This document shows, piece by piece, positions 21,249 to 32,945 of a DNA stretch of 64,000 bases; positions within the stretch are counted from its first letter, which is position 1; each line of letters opens with the position of its first letter. Origin of the DNA: Excoecaria cochinchinensis (Eukaryota > Streptophyta > Magnoliopsida > Malpighiales > Euphorbiaceae); assembly GCA_947683425.1 (NCBI GenBank), contig CANTUQ010000112.1, positions 12,477,501-12,541,500 of the forward strand. The letters run 5' to 3'. The translations under genes and the position numbers were made by a program. The notes beneath the pieces are model-generated. The model was not told where the DNA came from and made no database searches. It saw only the letters and a program-made list of their open reading frames with translations.

Positions 21249-21908
21249 GATGAACAATCAAGTAAATAAAAAGGAAAAGCAATAAACTAAATAAAACATG
21301 TTAGATCTATGAACAAAATCACACAAAAATAAAAACAACAAAAATAGATTTAAAAATCTACATGGTTGCTAATTAATTATAAAAAAAAAATTAATAATAA
21401 AATAAAAATAAAAATAAAATCAAGTCCAGAATGTTTACCCTTAGATTTGGATTTAATGAATGAATGTGATGATAAATTTTTTTGTCTTGATTTATAATAA
21501 TAAGATTAAAAAAAATAAAATAAAATATAGAAGAGAATTTTTATTTCAAGAGCAAAAAATTTAATTTCTTTATCTCAAGGAAAAAATTGTTAAAAAAGAA
21601 GAAGAAAATTCTCAAGAACAAAAAATTGTTCTTTTTGTCTCAAGAATTAACTTAGAAAATCAAATTACAATATTTGAAAAATTTTTCTTGAAGAAGAAGA
21701 AGAAAATATTTTTCTTAAGAAAATCCCCCTTTTCTCCCTCAATTATACCTCAAAATAAATCAAATTTAACGAAAAAATTAAATTAATTTAATTCCCATTA
21801 AACCCAAAAAAACAGAAGAATTTTAAAGGTTTAGAAGACAAAACGATTTTAAAATTAAATTCTACCAAAAAAATGAGCAAAAACACTCAAAATTGGCCAA
21901 AAAATGCC

Positions 21909-22066
21909 CAAAGGGCTGCTGGAGGGGCGACAGGGCGCAACAGGGCCGAGCGATGCTCGCCAGGCGTGCACACACGACGAGGGCAACACTCTACGTGTGC
22001 CCAGCGCTGCACGCCGCGCGCAGGCGAGGGATGCCCGAGCGCACTTCCGACGCGGCCGACGGCCAA
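21909..22066. repeat. GC-rich island in the left E2 LTR
   Basis: About 160 bp rich in G and C between AT-rich flanks, with short inverted repeats such as CGAGCGATGCTCG. It is at the same relative U3 place as the E1 island but unrelated in sequence. ORFs across it are probably chance. Confidence 0.7.
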
Positions 22067-22309
22067 AATTTTTATTTTTATTATTTTTTTAAATAATTTT
22101 GACAAAACACTATAATTTCAAAATTCTTTTTTTTTATTTTAAAATAATTTTTTAAAATATTTTTTAAAACATATTTTTATTTGCTTTTAATAAATCAATT
22201 TTGATAAGGAAACCATCACTTTCAACTTTCATTTTTTCCAATAAACAGGCACAATTAATTTCATCATTGAGTAACCCTAATCTAGGCTGCTCGAGACCCG
22301 GTGTCTATA

Positions 22310-22457
22310 GTTGCCCCCAATTTCGGGGAGGCTAGTGCATGGGTGCCTAGGTGAGCCAAAATTCAGAGAAAGGAAAGAGACGCATACCTAAGGTGGCCTC
22401 TTGAAGAACCGGTTGCTCCCTGAAGAACAGTGTTGTGATTTGAAAGTTATTATTCCG
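22310..22457 (-). other. E2 polypurine tract and end of 3' UTR
   Basis: In element orientation GAAATTGGGGGCAAC abuts the LTR, as in E1, preceded by the conserved GGCTCACCTAGGCACCC segment. Confidence 0.75.
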
Positions 22458-23180
22458 GATCGCACCGAGTCGCTGACAAGACTATGAAATGCGGTTATTC
22501 CAAAATATCACCGAGCCGTTAAATAGACTATAAAGTGATTGCACCGAGTCGCTGACAAGACTACAAAGTGCGGGTGTTGAATATCATCGAGCCGTTAAAT
22601 AGACTACAAAGTAATTGCACCGAGTCGCTGACAAGACTACAAAGTGCGGGTGTTGAATATCATCGAGCCGTTAAATAGACTACAAAGTGATTGCACCGAG
22701 TCGCTGACAAGACTACAAAGTGCAGCTGTTGAATATCACCGAGCCGTTAAATAGACTACAAAGTAATTGCACTGAGTCGCTGACAAGACTACAAAGTGCG
22801 GGGGATGAATATCACCGAGCCGTTAAATATTCTACAAAGTGATTGCCGAGTCGCTGATAAGACTACAAAGTGCGAGAAATGAATATCACCGAGCCGTTAA
22901 ATAGACTACAAAGTGATTACACCGAGTCGCTGATAAGACTACAAAGTGCAGGAGTTGAATATCATCGAGTCGTTAAGTAGATTACAAAGTGCTTGCATCG
23001 AGTCACTGATAAGACTACAAAGAGCAGGGGTTGAAATCATCGAGCCGTTAAATATACTACAAAGTGATTGCACCGAGTCGCTGATAAGACTACAAAGTGT
23101 AGGAAATGAATATCACCGATTCGTTAAATAGACTACAGAGTGATTGCACCGAGTCGCTGACAAGACTACAAAATGCAGAA
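22458..23180 (-). repeat. E2 76-bp tandem array
   Basis: About nine units of 74-76 bp (starts near 22537, 22613, 22689, 22765, 22841, 22915, 22991, 23066, 23142). Each unit has two halves, CACCGAGTCGCTGACAAGAC and ATCGAGCCGTTAAATAGACT, both followed by TACAAAGT. It sits where E1 has its 65-bp array but shares no sequence with it. Confidence 0.95.
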
Positions 23181-23185
23181 AATAT

Positions 23186-23640
23186 CCTCCTTAGAGAACA
23201 TTGGAAATTTGCCTCCTCAGAGGACCTGGAAATTTTCCCCCTTAGAGGACGTAGGAATTTGCCTCTCAAGAGGATTTTGAGAATTTGCCTCCTCAGAAGA
23301 CTTGAAAACTTGTCTCTTAAGTAGACTTGGAGATTTGCCTCTTAAGAGGTCTTAGAAATTTGCCTCTTAAGAGGACTTGGAAACTTGCCTCTTAAGAGGA
23401 CTTGAAGATTTGCCTCTTAAGAGGTCTTAGACATTTGCCTCTTAAGAGGACTTGAAGATTTGCCTCTTAAGAGGTCTTGAAAAATTGCCTCTTAAGAGGA
23501 CTTGGAAACTTGCCTCTTAGGCGGACTTGAAGATTTGCCTCTTAAGAGTTCTTGGAAATTTGCCTCTTAAGAGGACTTGGAAACTTGCCTCTTAAGAGGA
23601 CTTGAAAATTTGCCTCTTAAGAGGTCTTAGAAATTTTACC
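23186..23640 (-). repeat. E2 25-bp tandem array with palindrome
   Basis: About eighteen units of 25 bp, best kept from 23290 to 23630. Most contain the perfect 12-bp palindrome CCTCTTAAGAGG followed by ACTTG or TCTTAG. It directly adjoins the 76-bp array, so E2 has two unrelated arrays in tandem. Confidence 0.94.
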
Positions 23641-24934
23641 TGACTAGTCGTCATCTTGACTTGATCGTTTTGCTCGGGTGAATGTTAATGTTGAGTTGAA
23701 GCTATCCTTGACCAGCTTTCGTGCTTGTGGTCATTACTTGGACTTTTCCTTCAAATTTGTTTACACTGGAATATATACAATAGATTGTGCATGCATGTGT
23801 AAAAGGTCATATGCAGATATTTACTAAAGAATCATATGAAAAAATGGATAGACCATGTCCTAGGTGGTTAAGGGATCCGTTAAGGATACGGCTTACCCAC
23901 TCGTATTGTATGATGCCCCCTTGAGGATTTAGAAAGGCCACCTTGGCTTAGGGACTCTGACCTGTAAACTTTTCAGAGAGACCCGTCAGGTGTGCATCTT
24001 TGCCCCCCGGTCAATGATCATACACCTAAGATTCTGACTTATGTCTTGAATTATGCCTTATCTGGCTGAAGAGAGAAGTAATGCCACCTTATCACTCCAA
24101 GCATCGAAGTCATTGTTTTAAAGGTAGTGCGTCCCTTGTGAATTTTCACACTAGCTTTTCTTTATGGGAAATGCGTTCTTTGGGGATTTTAACACAATCC
24201 TTTGCTTGGAATGGACCTAACCCAATCCAGTGGCTTTTATTCATCTCATTTTTTGTAGGACAGACTGCCTGTTTTTAGGTTTTCACCCTGCCCTTCGGCC
24301 TAACTTTTGCTTAGAGAGCCAGTCACGGTTTTCATCTCTAACGGCCTCTCTTTTTTTATTTTTATTTTTATTTTATTTTTTTAAGAGGCTAAAATCCCTT
24401 CGCTTTATGAATATTGGCCGTATGGATTTCGATTTTCCTCATGAATGTGCTGACGAGTGGCTTGAAGCCGATGTCGGGGCGGGTCTGCTGAAGCGTCATG
24501 ATGACGAGGATAGCAATGGAGGCCATACATAGTGAATTGCGCATGTGCAAAGAAGAAATAACACATTACTTTTTATGCTAGAACTTAAATCATTTTGAAT
24601 ATGCAAGATAAGGTACTCTGCTTATATTAACATATTATTGCATAAATGCATATGTTCCAGTCCGATTTCATTACACATGATCATTATTTGGCATTAATCT
24701 CAAAAATACAAGACCCTATCTAATCTCGAGATGGATCCTGAAAGCATCAAACTCCTATTATCAATCAGCCCTCTCGGGTTTTCATGATTAAACATTTTCT
24801 CTCTGCTCCTAAATTTTTGCCCAAAGTGCCTTTTTTCGATTTTTGCCTTGATGGGGTGCCCAATTTTAGCAAGGCCGCCTTTTTTCGATTTTCGACCCGC
24901 GGGGCCTTTATTCTCTTTTTTTGATTTTTGGCCT
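23641..24934 (-). other. E2 3' untranslated region
   Basis: Non-coding, matching the E1 3' UTR on the opposite strand: the GTGTGAAAATCCCC pair (about 24120-24215) and the GAAAATCGAAAAAAGGC block (about 24770-24910). It starts directly after the pol stop at 24935. Confidence 0.7.
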
Positions 24935-25680
24935 TTAGCCATGGGACCTCTCGAGTCTGTTGATGCTGATTGGTTCTTCGAACTTGTTTCCATCACTGTC
25001 TACCAGAAATGCTACTCCCTTAGACAATAACTTCTTAAGAACAAACGGGCCTTCCCATGTTGGCCCGAATTTACCCCGTATGCTTGGAACATCTGGTCTC
25101 ATTTGCCCGGAGTCTAAATCCCCCTCTTTCAGTGGGTGCTTTCTAACCTTCTTTCCAAATGATCAAGCAAGCCTTTTCTGATAGATTTGGCTATGATAAT
25201 AAGTCCGTAACTTGTTCTCGTCTAACATGTTCAACTGCTGCCGCAACCGTTGTTATGCCCAATCAGCTCCTAGAATCTAGGCTTCCCTGACTACCCTTAA
25301 AGATTTGAACTTTACCTCAACCAGTAGTACTACTTCTGCTCCATATGCCAAGGAATAAGTTATGGCTCCTATAGAGGTTCTGTGGGTGGTTCTCTAGCCC
25401 CAAAGTACAAAAGGTGATTTCTCTGCCCAATTCTTGTAGTTTTGAACCATCTTGACCAAGATCTTCTCTTAACATTCTTGTTAGCAGCCTCTACTACCCC
25501 GTTAGCTTGAGGTCGATAAGTTGAAGACTTGTAATGATGGATTTTATATTTTTGAAGTATATGTTAAGTTTCTGCTAAGAATTGTAGCCCATTATCAGAC
25601 ACAATGTGATGCGAAAGACCGTATCAAATTCTTCTCAATGAACTTGGCCATATCCACATATCAATTCTTTTCCTTCATTT
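24935..25680 (-). pseudogene. E2 integrase remnant
   Basis: Minus-strand reading ends in RLERSHG-stop. Upstream lie the integrase C-terminal region (GKFGPTWEGPFVLKKLLSKG) and part of the core (DNGLQFLAE, YRPQANGVVEAANKNVK), with stops and frameshifts. The N-terminal half of integrase and everything back to RT is missing, with low-complexity T-rich sequence at the junction near 25670-25740. Confidence 0.8.
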
Positions 25681-25754
25681 TTTTGTTATTTTTTTTGACA
25701 AGCTTTATTCAAAACCTGATAGTTTACACATAGTCATACTTCTCTTCTTAACTG

Positions 25755-26160
25755 TTAGGGAAGACGTTGACCAACTAAGTCGGGTGTTGAATTTCGATAA
25801 GAACTTTGGCTTCGTTTCTGCTTGTGGATCTCTTCTTTTAACCTTTTCTGCCCATTCTGGCTTGAGTCTTCTGAATTTTTGCTTGATTGGTCCATAATTG
25901 GGATATGTCGATATAACATGTTCAGCGACTTTACGATTATCTCACAGCATGTCTTCATAAGTCCAGGCAAAGACTTTTTCATACTTGTTTTTTTATTTTC
26001 TCAAATTTTTCTCACTTTAGGAGTGGTACCAGATGCCAATAGGATCTTGAGATTAAATGAGGCAGTATTTATTAAGTTAATATCAAATATAAATGACTTG
26101 TGGTTGTGATCATGCATAATAAAATCATGAGAGACATAAGCAAAAAGTCATTAATATGAT
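25755..26160 (-). pseudogene. E2 pre-RT / RT N-terminal remnant
   Basis: Matches E1 Pol from the spacer (ILIASGTTP) through KVFAWTYEDM-like residues to KEEIHKQ, in broken frames. It stops before the RT fingers. It lies between gag and the integrase remnant, so at least two large deletions shaped E2. Confidence 0.7.
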
Positions 26161-26279
26161 TAACATAAACAGTGCTGCATACATCAAGATTGAAAAAAGT
26201 TCTAATAAGAAGCACATCTACTAGAAGGTCTCCTCCCCTATTTCTTGTACTGCTGTAGCCATCTTCTGGAGCACTTTAT

Positions 26280-27760
26280 TAGCGTCACGCTTTCTTCTTT
26301 CGATGCTCCGGATCAACAATCTATTTGTTATCAATGAGATCCTGAATATGGTTCCTCAGAGTTTGGCATTCATCAGTGTCATGCCCTGTATGCTGATGGT
26401 AGGCACAGTACAGATCCGTTCGATGACCGGGATGCCCCTGACTTCTGGCAGGTTTAGCCAGCATTGGCTGTAGCTTACCTTTTTTCATCAACCTTTTAAG
26501 CACCCAAGACAATGACTTGCCTAGGGTGGAGAAATTCCTTTGGTCTGCTTCGGTAGCTGCTACATCAATTGTGTTTCCAACTCGATTCCCATTATCAGGC
26601 CCTACTGACTTTCCTGCTCCCTGATTGCCATAATTTTGTCGGGCATGACTATCATTGTTGGCCTTCCTTGCTAGATACTTTCCTTCAACTTCTATGGCTA
26701 TGTCTTTCAGGGACTCCCAGTCCTTTAACCCCTTCATCTTTAACCCATCTTTCAGATATGGGCTGGCATTCCTAATAAACAGCCTGATCTGGTCCGGAGT
26801 GTTCAACTTCCTCCTCATCTCCATTACCCGGTTTCTCCATCAGGTTAGGTATTCATGAAATAACTCCCCTGATTTCTGCTGTAGCAGTTCTAGATCTTTC
26901 AGGGTGACCTCTATCCTCATGCTGCAGTCATACTACCTGAGAAACTCATTAGTCAATAAATCCTAATCCTCTTTAGTCCTTCTGTCGAGTCCATGATACC
27001 AGTCCACCACTGGACTTGTCAAGCTCAAACAAAAATATTCTATCTTCTGCTTTTTTATCAGCGTTGTACCCTTCATTACTAATGAGTACTCCTTGATATG
27101 TGTTGTTGAGTCTGAGGTGCCATCGAACTTAGGTATATCAGGCATCTTAAAATTTTGGGGAACTAAATCCTCTCCATCAAGCTCTTTGTCCTCAAGGTTC
27201 ATGCCTCTTCCCACTGTCAACAAGCGAGTCATAGCTTCAAACCTCTCCTCCATTTTTCTCCACATGGCCTCTTCTGGCTTGGGGGCCTTGCCTCTTATCA
27301 TGCTTAGCTCATCTTGCTCTTCCTCATCCAGGTCACTCTCAGGTCTAGGAGCTTCTTTACGCTCAACAGGTACTGGCGCTCTGGGCTTAATTGCAGGCGG
27401 GTCAACTGCCACAGGGGGATCCTCTCTAATAGCTCCTTATTCATCTTGCCCCCTAATTGGAGCAGCAGTTTGTTACCCAACAAGTGGGACTAGGGTAGTA
27501 GCCAGGTTTCCCATCATTGCCATCATTCTGGCCTCAAGCTCTTTGATTCTTCTCCCCACCTCTTTGGCAATCATTGCCCGGGTTCCCTCAGACTCACCTG
27601 ACGGGTCAGCCATACTTGTCTCTGCTGATGATTCTGAGGAAAATATTTCACTACCTTCTGAAAGAGAATCTGAACTCCGATCTGACACTGGCTTCGGTAA
27701 TCAAAAGAGTGGAATCCTTCTTAGTCGAACGTCAGGACCTCTAAACCACCTGGATGAATC
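26280..27760 (-). pseudogene. gag: E2 Gag (interrupted)
   Basis: Homologous to the E1 Gag. Three open stretches (27688-27473, 27412-26963, 26824-26321) all lie in one frame and are separated by stops near 27440 and in 26825-26960. The N-terminal GRRIKELEARMMAMMG helix, MPDIPKFDGTSD and WYHGLD capsid motifs, and CAYHQHTGHDTDEC (C-x2-H-x4-H-x4-C) are all visible. The zinc knuckle here is complete, unlike in E1. A 233-codon ORF on the plus strand across it (27093-27794) is an antisense shadow. Confidence 0.88.
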
Positions 27761-28506
27761 TATGATGGCTATAGAATACACCTTGTTAGGATGATGCATG
27801 GTCGTGCTGATGCAGCATAGATAAACACATACAAGCAGATAGATCCTTCCAACCTTATCTCTCCCACACATGAGGTAATGCAGTCTCTTTCCTAGGTGGA
27901 CTTTATCTAAGGGTTAACAGAGACACGTATGGTGTACGGTGGAAAGCCGACAGCATAACATCTCTTGCCTAATGTACATACGTATGGGTTTTTAGCCATT
28001 ATGTATTTAAACACCTCAATTAAATTAAGATGGGCCCACCGGGGCATGAAATCCTTTGATGAAAGACCATTTAATTTAACTGATTTTGTCTAATATATGA
28101 TGGCTCACATAGCAAGCACGATATTACGGTACATTTCACCTAGTAGAAGTATCTATTGCCATTACATGAGCTTTGGTCAAAGGTAATGATACTTTAGGGC
28201 TATCCAAGCATGGTTCATGCCAACAGATCTAGCTCATCACAAGCATAACGACCGATTAGGTCTCCATTTGATATATCATAATGTACGAGGCTTGGGCTGG
28301 TGATTATTCCTAACACTTCCCCACATTGAGTGAATGTAGAGTTGTGCCTCGGGAATGCATCGGGGTTAAAAAGAGGGACCAAACTAGCATAGCTCTAAAG
28401 CTCTAGCATGGATGCAATGCAATTTTTCGAAAAGAGGTAGAATTTTAATATATAAAAAACCCAATTATATTATTAACCAAGACAGTTTCTAAGCAAAGTT
28501 TCTAGA
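27761..28506 (-). other. E2 5' leader
   Basis: Non-coding leader aligning with E1 4140-4943 on the other strand, including ATGATGGC-like and CTTTCCTAGGTGG stretches. Confidence 0.7.
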
Positions 28507-28524
28507 TTCCCAGTGGAGTTGCCA
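28507..28524 (-). other. E2 primer binding site
   Basis: Minus strand TGGCAACTCCACTGGGAA, one base from the LTR end. It is the same site as in E1 with further mismatches to tRNA-Arg, so priming is probably impaired. Confidence 0.7.
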
Positions 28525-29655
28525 TTGTGACGCACGTTGGACCCGACCAGTTCCTAAAAACTCGCTTTTAGGGCCCGAGAGGATTTGCGTCTTTTGATCT
28601 TCGTCAATCATGAGATATTTTGGACACCTCCTTCCAATAGAACACTAGAAAGATAATCTAATCCCATGAAGCCTTTAGGCACCTTTGAGGTATTTTGGAG
28701 TCGCCACCCAATTTACAAGAAATTGGGAAAGATCGTCTAATCTCGGGGGTCTAAACCAGAGAAAGATTCGGAGCTTTACTCTTATTAATGCCTTGGTTAA
28801 TTATAATTGGATTTTTAATTTTATATTTCTATCTCTCTTCTCACACGGTCATACATTAAAACAATAAAGCACAAATCAAGAATGAAAGAGAGCAGTAAAG
28901 AAAGCGGTAAAATAAAGCAAGCCACATAAAAATAAAGGAAAGATAAAATTGGGACAAAATACAATCTCCCAAATAAAAAGGTATTAAAATTTGGGACAAA
29001 AGTACAATTCCCCAAAATAAAATCAAGTAAAACATAAATAAATAAATAAATCAATTAATAAAATAACCATTCATAAATCGGGACATTATTTAGGATAGAA
29101 ACATTGGTTCCTTCATTTTCACTTAGAAAGTCAAAAAGTTATTTTTTAGTATTTATCAATAAAATCGGGATGAGTGATCCCATTTTGAGAAAGTTAACTC
29201 TTCTTTTTAAAAGTGAGTTTTTATGGGTTAAAATTAGGACATTAGCCCCATTTTATTAGAAAAAAATCCCAATTTATTAATATAAAACTTTTTATGTAAC
29301 TTTTAATTAACGCACATAAAAATAAATAATTTTTTTTACAAATTACATAATAAAAACAAATAAAATCAAAATAATAAAAAATACTAAAAATACTAAAATA
29401 TGACAAATCACACCAAAATGGTGTTTTCAAGTCTCCATGAGCTCCCATTTGCTATTGAAAAAACTCACACATAAAAATAAGTATTGAAATAAAAAAACAC
29501 AAATAAAAGTGATGTTAGTAATAAAAATGAATTTAAACATATAACATATGAAAATGAATTAAAATAAAAACGCATGATGAGTGACAAACTAATTAAATGA
29601 CATGATAACATAAATAACTTAACATATTAACAATTCAACATACATAAAAACATAC

Positions 29656-29670
29656 ATGATGATGATGATG

Positions 29671-29756
<86 letters not shown>
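29656..29756. repeat. (ATG)n/(AAT)n microsatellite
   Basis: Four GAT units followed by about thirty AAT units in the right E2 LTR. A Leu/Ser-rich ORF over it is an artefact. Confidence 0.95.
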
Positions 29757-30301
29757 GAAGATGAATAATCAAATAAATAAAAAGGAAAAGCAATAAAGTA
29801 AATAAAACATGTTAGATCTATGAACAAAATCACACAACAATAAAAACAACAATAATAGATTTAAAAATCTACATGATTGCTAATTAATCATAAACAAAAA
29901 TTAATAATAAAATAAAAATAAAATCAAGTCCAGAATGTTTACTCTCAGATTTGGATTTGATGAATGAAGGTGATGATCAATTTTCTTGTCTTGATTCTGG
30001 GTTTGGATTCTTTTTATACCGCCCTTCTGCTGCTTTTACTGGTTGTCCCTTATTACTCTAGGGTAAGGACCCGATCGATGTCCCCGGATCGTTCTAATGG
30101 GATCTCCCTTTCTCAGCACTCCAAATCTAAGGAAAATAATTACACTCTTAAAAGTAGAGAGCACGTTATTAAAAAAAAAAAAGTAAAAACAAAGCAAACA
30201 AAAATGGGTAGGATTAATAAAAATGGATAAAAACCAAAAAAGGGAAGAAAGTCACCTTGAAAATGAAAAAATATGAAACAATAGAGAAAAGGGAAAGAAA
30301 A

Positions 30302-30420
30302 GCCCAGGGAAGGCCCAAACCGCATGAGCGACGGCCGTCCCTGGGTCGACCGACGGGCAGAAGAAGACTTCCACGATGGCCGTTGGTGGAGCTTCGACCC
30401 GTCGGTCGCCCTTGATCCAG
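30302..30420. repeat. GC-rich island 1 in the right E2 LTR
   Basis: GC-rich stretch with inverted-repeat words such as GACGGCCGTC and CGACCCGTCGGTCG between A-rich flanks. Confidence 0.65.
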
Positions 30421-30926
30421 AAAAAAATGAAGAAAACAGTCCAATTAAAGCCTAATTTTGATTATTAATTTCTTTAGACACAAATAAAGCAATGTGAAGC
30501 AATAAAATGAATTAGAGATCAATATGGAATATTTACTCTCGGAATATTACCTTCTGAAGGCGAATGTCGTGTGATCTTTTCTTTGAATTCTACAAGGATC
30601 AATTGACAGTATGCAATTTTGGGGAAATTTCTTCCGCAAAATTGTAATTTTCAAAATCAAATCAAGATAAGAAAATTGATTTCTCTTTCTTGATATTTTT
30701 TGTGGCAAACGTGAATGTTAAAAAGGCCAAATCAAATAAAAACGCATTGATATTGCTTTTTTGGATTCGCCTTGTTCTGAAAGGATTTGATAAAATTTTG
30801 ATAAAAAGAAAAGAAGAAAGCTTTCGAGATTTTCTGAGAATTTTTCTAAATTTTTCGAATAAATTTTCCAATCTCTTTTTTTTGGATAGAAAATTGCTAA
30901 CCCTTGAAAATGAATCTTAACCCCCT

Positions 30927-30936
30927 ATTTATATAT
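30927..30936 (-). promoter_or_regulatory. Candidate TATA box of the right E2 LTR
   Basis: Minus strand TATATAAATA followed by GGGGG, about 700 bp inside the LTR. It is the clearest TATA-like element among the LTRs here. Only the sequence match supports it. Confidence 0.45.
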
Positions 30937-31189
30937 TAAGGTGGAAAATTCAAAAAGTTTCGAAATTTAAATTTGAATTTGAAAGGGGATTTATAAAATC
31001 ATATCAAAACAGCTAGATCTCGGAGAATATTTGAAAATAAAATCAAATATTTGGTGAATAGTTGGGAAATATTCTAAAAATCAACTCAAATCCACTAAAT
31101 CAAATGAAATATTTGAAAATCATTTAAAATTCTGTGAAATCTGCCTGGAAAATCCTCGCCAATTGCCACAGATCGGCAACCGACTACCG

Positions 31190-31440
31190 TCGATCACAGG
31201 GATAGCCTCGGTCATCTTGAGCAGTGGGCAGTAAATAAGGGACGGGCGTTGCTCGTACGAGGGGCGGACCATCCTGCGCGAGGAATGGGCATTGCTGCCG
31301 TGGGCGATGGGCGTCCCAAGGACGAGTGACAGGCATCGCTCACTCGGGGACAAGTGCCCCTCAAGTACGAGTGACAGGTATCGCTCGCGCGAGGAACGGG
31401 CGTCCTATGGTAGAGCGACGGGCATTGCTCCACCTACAAG
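31190..31440. repeat. GC-rich island 2 in the right E2 LTR
   Basis: Loose repeats of GACGGGCGTTGCTC / GACAGGCATCGCTC type about every 35-60 bp, close to the LTR start. Unlike the island of the left LTR. Confidence 0.65.
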
Positions 31441-31644
31441 TATCTCGTCGGTCAACCCAAAACCAAAATTTTCAACCAAAAAGACTCATTTCGATGCACA
31501 GCAACCTCCTGTAGCCAAAAATCCTTAATCCTTGTGAATTTAAAGGGCGAAAATCTACATCCTTCGTTATTTTGCCCGAAGACGGGAATTGATATTTTCA
31601 TCGGGTAACTCTGATCTGAACTATCTTAGGACCCAGTGTCTACA

Positions 31645-32945
31645 TCAGCTTCCATTATTGATAAGGCTATATAGGTTTGTTTCTAGCTACTCCATGAGAT
31701 GGAACCTTTGTAAAGAAAGAATATGAAACCTGAAATGTATTTCCTCTCAATCACATCTCTTGTCCAATTAGTATCTACGTATCCTCTCAATTGCAGATCC
31801 TCGCCTTGATAATAGAGAGAATAGTCTGCAGTACCTTTAAGGTATCTAAGTATCCTTTTGACTGCTTTCCAATGTGCTTCGCCTAGGTTAGATTGATATC
31901 TACTAGCCATGCCCACTACATAGCATATATCAGGTCTTGTACATAACATTGCATATATAAGACTACCCATGGCACTAGCATATGGAATGTTCCTCATACT
32001 TTTCATTTCTTCTAGCATCTTAGGACACATATTTTTGTTAAGAAACTAATTCTTAGTAATAAGGTTATCTATAGGTTTGTAATTTTGCATATTAAATCAT
32101 TCAAGGACTTTGTTGATATATGTCTCTTGAGAAAGAGATAACAACCTTCTCGAATGATCTCTTAAAATATTAATTCCAAGGATATAATCTTTTTGACCTA
32201 TATTTTTCATTTCAAAGTTGGACGATAACCAATCTTTGTTTTCTTTTACGTACTCTTTATCATTTCCAGCTATGAGTATGTCATCTACATACAATGTCAA
32301 AATGATAAATTTACTTTTAGATCTTTTACTATAAACACAATGGTTTTTATCAATCATGATGACCCATTCGACATGATTGTATCATGAAATTTTAAATACC
32401 ATTATCTTGAAGACTGTTTAAGGCTATAGATTGATCTCATCAATTGGTAAACCTTATGTTTGCTGCCTTTTATGATGAAACCTATAGGTTGTTCCTTTTA
32501 GATTTCTTTATCCAATCCTCTATTAAGAAAATTAGTCTTCACATCCATTTGATATAGCTTTAGGTCTAAACTAGCCACTATGGCCAGAATCAACCTTATG
32601 GACATAAATCTTACAATAGATAAGAAAGTATTCTCATAGTCAATCACTTCCTATTGTGTGAACCTTAGCGACTAGTCGAGCTTTATATCCTTTGATACTT
32701 CCATCAACCCTTTGTTTTACTTTGAGAATCCATTTATTCCCAATTGATTTGCATCCTTTCGGTAGATCAACTAGTTCCCAAACATGGTTTGATCTTATGG
32801 ATGTCATTTTTTCTTCCATTACTTTAATCCATTTTTCCTTAGCTGGGCATGAGAGAGCCTCTTGAATATTTTTAGGCTTTTCTTCATCTTGTGGGGTAAC
32901 AAAAAAGGCTTCACTATAGCATTCAATTTTAAATTGTCGGTGCAA
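31645..32945 (-). pseudogene. E3 copia RT and RNase H
   Basis: Broken copia reverse transcriptase and RNase H. RT begins with KWIKVMEEKMTSIRSNHVWELVD and IGNKWILKVK; the active site YVDDILIAGN lies near 32270-32300. RNase H runs from SLIYAMLCTRPDICY through KRILRYLKGT and ends at LSIMEA, where the next codon is cut by the E2 LTR. Stops and frameshifts occur between 32640 and 32357 and in SWSS-stop near 31685. RT copies element RNA from a tRNA primer; no product is expected here. Confidence 0.92.

Larger units (their letters stand above)
20057..22309 (-). repeat. E2 3' LTR (left)
   Basis: 2253 bp. In element orientation it begins TATAGACACCGGGTCTCGAG (the usual TG mutated to TA) and ends ...CGCGTCAAA. 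From 20057 to about 21480 it matches the right LTR; beyond that it follows its own U3. It contains poly-A, an ATT microsatellite and a GC-rich island. Confidence 0.85.
20057..31644 (-). mobile_element. E2: deleted Tat-type gypsy element
   Basis: Minus-strand element related to E0/E1: LTRs at both ends, PBS at 28507-28524, gag, remnants of RT and integrase, the same 3' UTR blocks, tandem arrays and polypurine tract. Protease, most of RT, both RNase H domains and half of integrase are missing. The left and right LTRs share only the R-U5 side. The right end interrupts copia codons cleanly; the five bases there (TCAGC) are not repeated at the left end (CGCCA). The element is therefore recombinant or post-insertionally deleted. 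Confidence 0.88.
28526..31644 (-). repeat. E2 5' LTR (right), chimeric
   Basis: 3119 bp. In element orientation it begins TGTAGACACTGGGTCC and ends GTGCGTCACA. 28526 to about 29990 is clearly the same as the left LTR. The rest (about 30000-31644) is unlike it and holds two GC-rich islands (30302-30420 and 31190-31440) and a second TTTACTCTCGGA-like block near 30530. This suggests two U3 regions joined together. Confidence 0.82.

Noticed and set aside
21873..22115. Overlapping ORFs in the GC island of the E2 LTR
   Set aside because: Same reasoning: a short GC-rich island opens several frames at once, with no conservation in the partner LTR.
22458..23640. CRISPR-like regular repeats
   Set aside because: Units are directly adjacent tandem repeats without unique spacers, lie inside a plant retrotransposon 3' UTR, and no cas genes are present.
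29627..29833. Leu/Ser-repeat ORF
   Set aside because: Translation of an (AAT)n microsatellite.
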